Assembly: GCA_947474875.1 (NCBI GenBank)
Contig: CANJKY010000042.1
Span: 1-10,961, forward strand
DNA: 10,961 nt
Source: Gemmataceae bacterium
GTDB lineage: Bacteria; Planctomycetota; Planctomycetia; Gemmatales; Gemmataceae
Direction: 5' to 3'
Of the stretch, positions 6,338-10,961 are shown one piece after another. Within the stretch, counting starts at the first letter, position 1. Each line of letters starts with the position of its first letter. A program made the translations under genes and the position numbers. The notes beneath the pieces were generated by a model. That model saw only the letters and a program-made list of their open reading frames with translations, did not search any database and was not told the origin of the DNA.

Positions 6338-7258
6338 ATGGCGTGGACGACCGTCCGCGGCCGCCGCTACTACCGCCGGTCGCGGCGGATGGGCGGCCGG
6401 GTGGTGACCGAGCACGTCACCGGCGAGCGGCTCGGCCGGATGGTGGAGCGGCTGGACGCGGTCAAGCGGGAGCGCCGCCGGTTCGCCCGGCTGAACGATC
6501 GGCTCGACCTCGACGTGTTCCTGGTGGGGATCGCCGACTGCCTGGCGGTGGACGACGCCCTGGGTGACGTGCTCGCCCTGTTGGCCGGGCTGTGCGGGGC
6601 GTACCGCCACCGCCGCCAGTGGCGGTGGGCACGCGGAGGGAAGGCGATGGCGAACAAACCGAACGCGACCCCGGGCGGCACCCTGGCGACGGTCCTCCGG
6701 CCGGCGGTGACGGAGGTGCCAGCCCTGCTGCCGCCCAGCTTCGCCGGCGTCCCGGAGGCCGACCGGGCAATGCTGCGGGCCGCGGCAGCGGGCGACCCGG
6801 CGGCGCTCGAACAGAGCCGCAAGTACCTGACCCAGCAGCGGTACGCGCGGGTGTGGGGGGACGCGGTGTACGCCGCCCGCTGCTGGATCATCTCGCAGAC
6901 GTGCGGCACCGACCGACTGTCAGCCAAAGCGTCGCATAGCTTCGCTGACCACCTGGCCGCCGACCTGGGGTGGGAGCGGGCGACCGCGCTCGAGAAGCTG
7001 GCCATCACCCGGGTGGTGAACAACTGGCTGATGGTGGGGGCACTGGAGGCGAAGGCGGGCGGGCTGGCGGCCGGCGGGCGGGAGCGGGGGCGGGTGGAGC
7101 GGAGCCTGGCCCAGGCCGAGCGGCGGCTGGCGCAGAGCCTGAAGATGCTCGCCTTTTTTCAAGGCGAGCCGACCCTGCCGTCGGTCCCCCGCCTGCCGCT
7201 CGCTTCCGCGACCGTCCCCGCCGCTCGACCAGCGGACGGCGAGAGAGTGGCCGATTAG
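6338..7258 (+). CDS. Planctomycete accessory protein of unknown function, apparent two-part fusion
   Basis: The function is not known. Part one (residues 1-103) starts MAWTTVRGRRYYRRSRRMGGRVVTEHV split by basic residues. It goes on with a predicted helical, charged stretch and ends in a basic patch (YRHRRQWRWARGGK). Part two (104-306) begins MANKP and is predicted mostly helical. It holds AAAAGDPAALEQSRKYL, a W-rich core (ARVWGDAVYAARCWI) and TALEKLAITRVVNNWL, then a coiled-coil-like stretch at about 235-275. From memory, planctomycete genomes often carry these as two neighbouring genes: a short Y-Y-x-R-S-R-x-x-x-GRVV protein and a roughly 200-aa protein with LE-x-L-hhh-x-x-RVV-x-x-WL, frequently near mobile DNA. 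Here they share one frame. A perfect internal GGAGG-7-ATG at 6635-6649 marks the junction, so a separate 203-aa product is likely. The gene lies inside the proposed element and converges with the kinase gene. Confidence 0.75.
   Translation: MAWTTVRGRRYYRRSRRMGGRVVTEHVTGERLGRMVERLDAVKRERRRFARLNDRLDLDVFLVGIADCLAVDDALGDVLALLAGLCGAYRHRRQWRWARGGKAMANKPNATPGGTLATVLRPAVTEVPALLPPSFAGVPEADRAMLRAAAAGDPAALEQSRKYLTQQRYARVWGDAVYAARCWIISQTCGTDRLSAKASHSFADHLAADLGWERATALEKLAITRVVNNWLMVGALEAKAGGLAAGGRERGRVERSLAQAERRLAQSLKMLAFFQGEPTLPSVPRLPLASATVPAARPADGERVAD
6635..6649 (+). promoter_or_regulatory. Internal ribosome binding site and ATG inside the fused accessory gene
   Basis: GGAGG at 6635-6639 is followed by a 7-base spacer and an in-frame ATG (6647, residue M104). 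It is at least as good as the start at 6338. Initiation here would give a 203-aa protein ending at 7258 that corresponds to the second half of the fused product. No stop codon separates the halves, so both full-length and internal products are possible. Confidence 0.55.
7147..7169. repeat. Perfect 9-bp hairpin inside the accessory gene
   Basis: The arms gctcgcctt (7147-7155) and aaggcgagc (7161-7169) pair perfectly around the 5-nt loop ttttc. It spans codons 270-278, where the predicted helical part ends and a Pro/Ala-rich tail begins. It contains the only T6 run of this otherwise GC-rich gene. It may be an attenuator, or a chance product of the codons LAFFQGE. Confidence 0.4.
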
Positions 7259-7387
7259 GACACGACCCGGGGTCGGAACCACCGTCCGGGGCAGGCGGAT
7301 TCTATGCAGGTTTGCTCGCCCCAGAGGGCGGACTGCGGAAATCCGTGGCCGGGGTTACTCCGTCCGGTCGGGTGGTGGGAGGGGTGG

Positions 7388-10300
7388 CTACTTCCGTTGG
7401 GTCAGCTCGTCGGCCTCGTCCGTCCGCCCGGCGGTGCGGAGGCACTTGATCAGGTCCTCCCTGGCCTTCGCGACCCTGTTGGCGTGGGCCGCCTCGTTTG
7501 TCGCCGGCGACCGGTTGGCGGCGAGCAGCGTGTACCCCTCGCGGAGGAGGGCGACTGCCTCGTCGGTCGGCCCGGTCCCGGCCACCGCCCGGCCGAGCAG
7601 GTTGGCCGCCACCCCGCGGTCGTACCCGCCTGCGGCTGTTGTCTTCCGGTGGGCGTACAGTTCGCGGAGAGGGGGTGCCGCCTCGGCGTACCGCCCGGCC
7701 TGGAGGGCGAGCTGCCCGGCGAACAGCCACGCCCGCTCCAGTTGTAGGCCATCCGCCGGAAGCTTGCGGGCGGCGGCCACCGCGTCCGCCGCGGCCGGCA
7801 GGGCTGCGGCCGCGTCCCCGGTCGAGAACGCAACGAACTTTGCGGCCTCCGTCGCCACCTCGTACCGTTTGGCCGGGTCGGATGCGGTGAGCAGTTTGCG
7901 GATCGCATACCCGGCCAGGTAGTAGGTCCGAGCCGCCGCCCGCCGGTTCGTGTCCGTCGGGTCCGCAGCCAGTTCGTGCTTGGCCAGCCCCTCCGCCACC
8001 CGGGCCGTGACCTCGGACTCTCTCGCCGGCCCGTCCGCCGCCCGCGCCCCGTCCCACACCCCGGTCAGGGTGCGGATCAGGTCCGACCGTTGCTCGGCGG
8101 TGAGCGGCAGCCCCAGCCCGACCCCGGCCAGGTCGGCCGCCGTCGTCAGCGTGTCCGGGTGAGCGTCCTTCAGGACCCGTCGCCGGTCGGCCAGCACCCG
8201 GCCGAGCTGGGCGAACGCCTCCGACCGCTTGCCCGCCTGGGCCAGCACCACCCCCAGGTCGTGCCCGGCCTGGAGGGTGTCCGGGTGGCCGGCCGGCAGC
8301 ACCTCCGCCCGCACCCGGTACACCTCCCTGAGCGTCCGCTCGGCGTCGGCGAACAGCCGCTGCCCGGCCTGCGCCGCCCCCAGGTTGTGCTTCAGCTTCA
8401 GGGTGAGCGGGTGGACCGCCCCCAGCCCGGCCGCGGCCGCCGCGGTGGCGTGCAGTTCCCGGAACCGGGCGGCGGCCTCGGCCGGCCGGCCGCGGCGGAG
8501 CTGCAGGCGGGCCAGGTTGCTGGCCGCCGACAGGGTGTCCGGGTGCTCCGCCCCCCGCACCCGCGCGGACCGCCCGGCCACTTCCGCCAGCAGCTCCTCG
8601 GCTTTGTCTGCCTGCCCGGCCGTCTCGTACGCCAGCGCCAGGTTGTTCCCGCTCTCCAGCGTGTCCGGGTGGGCCGGCCCGAGCGTCCGCCCGCGGCCGG
8701 CGTACGCCGTGGCCAGCAGGCGGGCGGCCTCCGCCCACTCCTTCCGCTCGAACCGGATCACCCCCAGGTCGTTGACCGCCGCCAGCGTCTCCCGCGCGTC
8801 CGGTCCGGACGCCCGCTCCCGGGCGGCCGCCACCGCCGCCATCCGCCCCAGCCCGTCGTCGCTCCGCCCGTGGGCGTGCAGGGCGAGGGCGTACCCGGCC
8901 CGCAGGTCGAGGGAGGCCGGGTGGTCCGGCCCGAGGGCCGCCACCGCCGTACCCTCAGCCTCCCGGAACAGCCCCTCCGCCTCCGCCCACCGCCCGGCGT
9001 CGTCCACGGCGCGGGCCAGCTCGCCGGCCGCCCGCAGCGTGTCAGGGTGGGCCGGGCCGAGCCGGCTCGTCCGCTCCTCGACCGCCCGCCGCAGGTGCGG
9101 CTCGGCGTCCGCCGGCCGGCCCAGGGTGCGGTAGCTGCGGCCGATCGCCTCCCGCACCCCGGACTCCACCGCCGGCTCCCCGCCCAGCCCGCCGTCCGCC
9201 CGCCGGGCGGCGGCGTCCAGCACCTCGCCCACCGTCACCGCCCGCCCCTGCGCCCGCTCCGGCGACGCCGCCCCGAGCATGTCGGCGATCAGGAACGTGT
9301 TCACCGCCTCGGCCGTCCGCCGGGCGGCCACCGCCTCCCGCCCGGCCGCCTCGGCCAGCCCGCGGGCGTGCTCCGCCTGCCGCCACTGCCAGGTGACGCC
9401 GGCGAACCCGCCGGCCAGCAGCACCGCACACCCGGCGGCCAGCGCGGCCACCGCCGGGTTGCGGCGGGCGAACTTCCACCCCCGCTCCGCCCACCCCACC
9501 CGGCGGGCGGCGATCGGCCGGCCGGCCAGGAACGCCTCCCGGTCGGCGGCCAGGTCGGCGGCGGTGGCGTACCGCCCGGCCGGGTCCTTCCGCAGGCACT
9601 TGCGGCAGACGGTGTCCAGGTCCGGCGGCACCCGCGGGGCGGCCGCCCGCAGCGACTCCGGCTCGTCCTCGATCACCCGCCGGAGCACGGCGTACGTGCC
9701 CTCCCCGCGGAACGGCGGGCGGCCGGCGACCAGCCGGTACAGCACCGCCCCGAGGGCGTGGATGTCGGCCGCCGGGCCGACCGCCCGGCCGTCCCCCCGC
9801 GCCTGCTCCGGGGCCATGAACTCGGGGGTGCCCATCACCCGCCCGGTCTCGGTCAGTTCGGCGTCGGCGGCGGTCAGCTTGGCCAGCCCGAAGTCGGTCA
9901 CCTTGGGCACCACCGCCACCGCCCGGCCGCGGAGGCGGAGGGTGACGGCGGCCGGGTCGGCCGGCCCGTCGGCCGGGGCGAGCAGCACGTTCCCCGGCTT
10001 CAGGTCGCGGTGCACCACCCCGTGCGCGTGCGCGTGCTGCACCGCCCGGGCCAGCCGGGCGACCAGGGCGGCGGCGGCGGCCGGCGGCAGCAGCCGCTCG
10101 GCCCGCAGCGCGTCGGCCAGGGTGCCGCCGGCCACCCACTCCATCACCAGGTACGGGCGGCCGGCGTGGGTGCCGCTCTCGAACACCGGCACCACGTTCG
10201 GGTGCCGCACCCGGGCGGCCACCTCCGCCTCCAGCCGGAACCGGATCAGCTCCTCGGCCGACGGGGCGTGGCCGGTGGCCAGCATCTTGACCGCCACCTC

Positions 10301-10585
10301 CCGGTTGAGCGCGTACTGGCGGGCGCGGTACACCACCCCCATCCCGCCCCGCCCGGCCTCGGCCAGCACGTCGAACCCGGCGATGGCCGGCAGCGCCCCC
10401 AGGGCGGGGGTGTCCAGGTCGGTCGGGTCGGCGTGCGAGTCCACCGTCGGCGGGGCGGCGGCCGGGTCGCCCGGCACCCCGCGGGTGACGGTCGGGCCGT
10501 CGGCCGCCGCGTCCGGCCGCCAAGAGGTGCGGGTGACGGCGGCGTCGACCGCCGGGTTAGCCGGGTCGGGGGTGGGCTCGGTCAT
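7388..10585 (-). CDS. Transmembrane Ser/Thr protein kinase with TPR repeats
   Basis: This is a 1065-aa PknB-like signalling kinase; its target is unknown. Residues 1-65 are Pro/Asp-rich and predicted disordered. The kinase domain (about 70-355) is intact. It has the glycine loop G78-x-G80-x-x-G83-x-V85, VAVK with K100, helix-C E119 (RFRLEAE), H192-R193-D194-L-K-P-G-N199, D231-F-G and M-A-P-E260. HRD type suggests activation-loop phosphorylation. A basic WKFARRNP patch precedes one transmembrane helix (about 378-398), so the kinase side should be cytoplasmic and the C-terminal part extracytoplasmic. A short coiled coil is followed by about eight 42-residue TPR units (about 470-830) marked by HPDTL, the kinesin-light-chain-like type. 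A helical C-terminal region lacking that motif completes the protein. ATG 10585 is chosen because it overlaps the stop of the upstream gene (ATGA). There is no Shine-Dalgarno, so translational coupling is likely. The frame stays open further upstream, but that part overlaps the PEP-CTERM gene. Confidence 0.92.
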   Translation of the reverse strand: MTEPTPDPANPAVDAAVTRTSWRPDAAADGPTVTRGVPGDPAAAPPTVDSHADPTDLDTPALGALPAIAGFDVLAEAGRGGMGVVYRARQYALNREVAVKMLATGHAPSAEELIRFRLEAEVAARVRHPNVVPVFESGTHAGRPYLVMEWVAGGTLADALRAERLLPPAAAAALVARLARAVQHAHAHGVVHRDLKPGNVLLAPADGPADPAAVTLRLRGRAVAVVPKVTDFGLAKLTAADAELTETGRVMGTPEFMAPEQARGDGRAVGPAADIHALGAVLYRLVAGRPPFRGEGTYAVLRRVIEDEPESLRAAAPRVPPDLDTVCRKCLRKDPAGRYATAADLAADREAFLAGRPIAARRVGWAERGWKFARRNPAVAALAAGCAVLLAGGFAGVTWQWRQAEHARGLAEAAGREAVAARRTAEAVNTFLIADMLGAASPERAQGRAVTVGEVLDAAARRADGGLGGEPAVESGVREAIGRSYRTLGRPADAEPHLRRAVEERTSRLGPAHPDTLRAAGELARAVDDAGRWAEAEGLFREAEGTAVAALGPDHPASLDLRAGYALALHAHGRSDDGLGRMAAVAAARERASGPDARETLAAVNDLGVIRFERKEWAEAARLLATAYAGRGRTLGPAHPDTLESGNNLALAYETAGQADKAEELLAEVAGRSARVRGAEHPDTLSAASNLARLQLRRGRPAEAAARFRELHATAAAAAGLGAVHPLTLKLKHNLGAAQAGQRLFADAERTLREVYRVRAEVLPAGHPDTLQAGHDLGVVLAQAGKRSEAFAQLGRVLADRRRVLKDAHPDTLTTAADLAGVGLGLPLTAEQRSDLIRTLTGVWDGARAADGPARESEVTARVAEGLAKHELAADPTDTNRRAAARTYYLAGYAIRKLLTASDPAKRYEVATEAAKFVAFSTGDAAAALPAAADAVAAARKLPADGLQLERAWLFAGQLALQAGRYAEAAPPLRELYAHRKTTAAGGYDRGVAANLLGRAVAGTGPTDEAVALLREGYTLLAANRSPATNEAAHANRVAKAREDLIKCLRTAGRTDEADELTQRK
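8151..9050. repeat. 126-bp period encoding HPDTL-type TPR units
   Basis: On the + strand the motif gtgtccgggtg (antisense of HPDTL codons), or a one-base variant of it, recurs at 8151, 8277, 8535, 8661 and 9039. The steps are 126, 258, 126 and 378 bp, about 126 bp per repeat or 42 residues. Degenerate copies fill the gaps (DHPASL, PDARETL, VHPLTL). High DNA identity at the motif suggests repeat expansion or gene conversion. Confidence 0.6.
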
Positions 10586-10961
10586 GCGGCGATCACCGTG
10601 GGGGTGTCGGCCGGCCGGCGGCCGCGGCGGAGGCGGCGGGCCGCCCAGCCGGCGGCGAGCGGGGCGACGGCGACGGCCAGGACGGTCGTCGGCTCGGGCA
10701 CCGGGGTCCACACCAGGTCGAGCTGCCGCTGGCCGGCCCCGGTGTCGCCCAACACCACCACGCTGTACGCGAACGAGCCGTACGCGGCGAAGTCGACCGG
10801 CGAGCCGGTGTCCCGGTTCACCAGGGTGGTGGACGCCGGGGTGCCGGGGGCGAGCGGCAGCCCGTCGTCGCCCAGGATCAGCCCGTCGGTGGTGCGGACG
10901 ATCGCCCACCGCTGGAGGGCCGCCCAGAACGAGGACGAGGCGAGGGCGGTGTCGGCCGCGG
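10582..10961 (-). CDS. PEP-CTERM sorting-domain protein, C-terminal fragment
   Basis: The minus-strand frame is open from the window edge to TGA at 10584-10582, giving 125 visible residues; the start lies outside. The C-terminus has the PEP-CTERM layout: VPEP (PEP at 10698-10690), a hydrophobic segment TVLAVAVAPLAAGWAA, then the Arg cluster RRLRRGRR. Proteins with this tag are usually exported, cleaved by an exosortase and placed on the cell surface. The visible ectodomain part (for example DGLILGDDGLPLAPGTPAS and DFAAYGSFAYSVVVLGD) is beta-rich in appearance but I do not recognise it. The tail after the Arg cluster is longer than usual (RPADTPTVIAA). Its stop overlaps the kinase start by 4 bp, so the two genes are probably co-translated. 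An internal GTG at 10821 is not needed as a start because the frame runs on. Confidence 0.75.
   Translation of the reverse strand, partial: AADTALASSSFWAALQRWAIVRTTDGLILGDDGLPLAPGTPASTTLVNRDTGSPVDFAAYGSFAYSVVVLGDTGAGQRQLDLVWTPVPEPTTVLAVAVAPLAAGWAARRLRRGRRPADTPTVIAA

Noticed and set aside
7259..7387. Bidirectional terminator between the convergent genes
   Set aside because: Only a 5-bp stem (cgacc-cgg-ggtcg, 7263-7275) is visible, without T-runs on either strand. It is too weak to call.
8151..9050. CRISPR-like regularly spaced repeats
   Set aside because: The repeats are inside the kinase frame, the spacing (about 126 bp) is a whole number of codons, and they encode TPR motifs.
9042..10523. 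493-aa minus strand frame inside the kinase gene
   Set aside because: It is a shifted frame with Gly/Arg-rich output, while the correct frame has all kinase motifs.
10586..10909. Upstream in-frame extension of the kinase by 108 residues
   Set aside because: It overlaps the PEP-CTERM gene in another frame and is Arg/Pro-rich. ATG 10585 forms an ATGA overlap, a better start.

Overview
The window is very GC-rich, with G or C at almost every third codon position. It carries a planctomycete-type gene set: a Ser/Thr kinase fused to TPR repeats, a PEP-CTERM protein, and a tripartite RND pump whose subunits have lineage-specific extensions. Together these suggest a Gemmata-like planctomycete (family Gemmataceae). 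This is inferred from protein style, not from a marker gene.

Positions 1-5737 (+ strand) hold an RND-type tripartite efflux system. In order these are the C-terminal end of a membrane fusion protein (cut by the window edge), a complete HAE1-type inner-membrane RND pump of 1144 aa, and a lipoprotein outer-membrane factor of the NodT/OprM (TolC superfamily) type. Strong GC hairpins lie in both intergenic gaps. The outer-membrane factor has its own good ribosome binding site. Together the three proteins would form one proton-driven exporter spanning both membranes.

Positions 5738-7387 look like the end of an integrated element. On the minus strand there is a 3' half of tRNA-Arg(CCG): anticodon loop, T-arm and acceptor 3' strand are present, the 5' half is absent. 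Identity to a tRNA stops just at the anticodon loop, where a 7+7+7 bp quasi-dyad resembles a tyrosine-recombinase core site. Beyond the junction a + strand ORF becomes coding-like and encodes a short helical tail that may have been separated from an integrase. Next comes a 306-aa protein that looks like two normally separate planctomycete accessory proteins joined in frame, with a perfect internal Shine-Dalgarno and ATG at the junction. No integrase catalytic domain is inside the window.

Positions 7388-10961 (- strand) hold an operon-like pair. The end of a PEP-CTERM surface protein overlaps by 4 bp (ATGA) the start of a 1065-aa membrane-anchored Ser/Thr kinase. That kinase has an intact catalytic domain, one transmembrane segment and about eight kinesin-light-chain-like TPR repeats, visible in the DNA as a 126-bp period. 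The gene converges on the accessory gene across a 129-bp gap.
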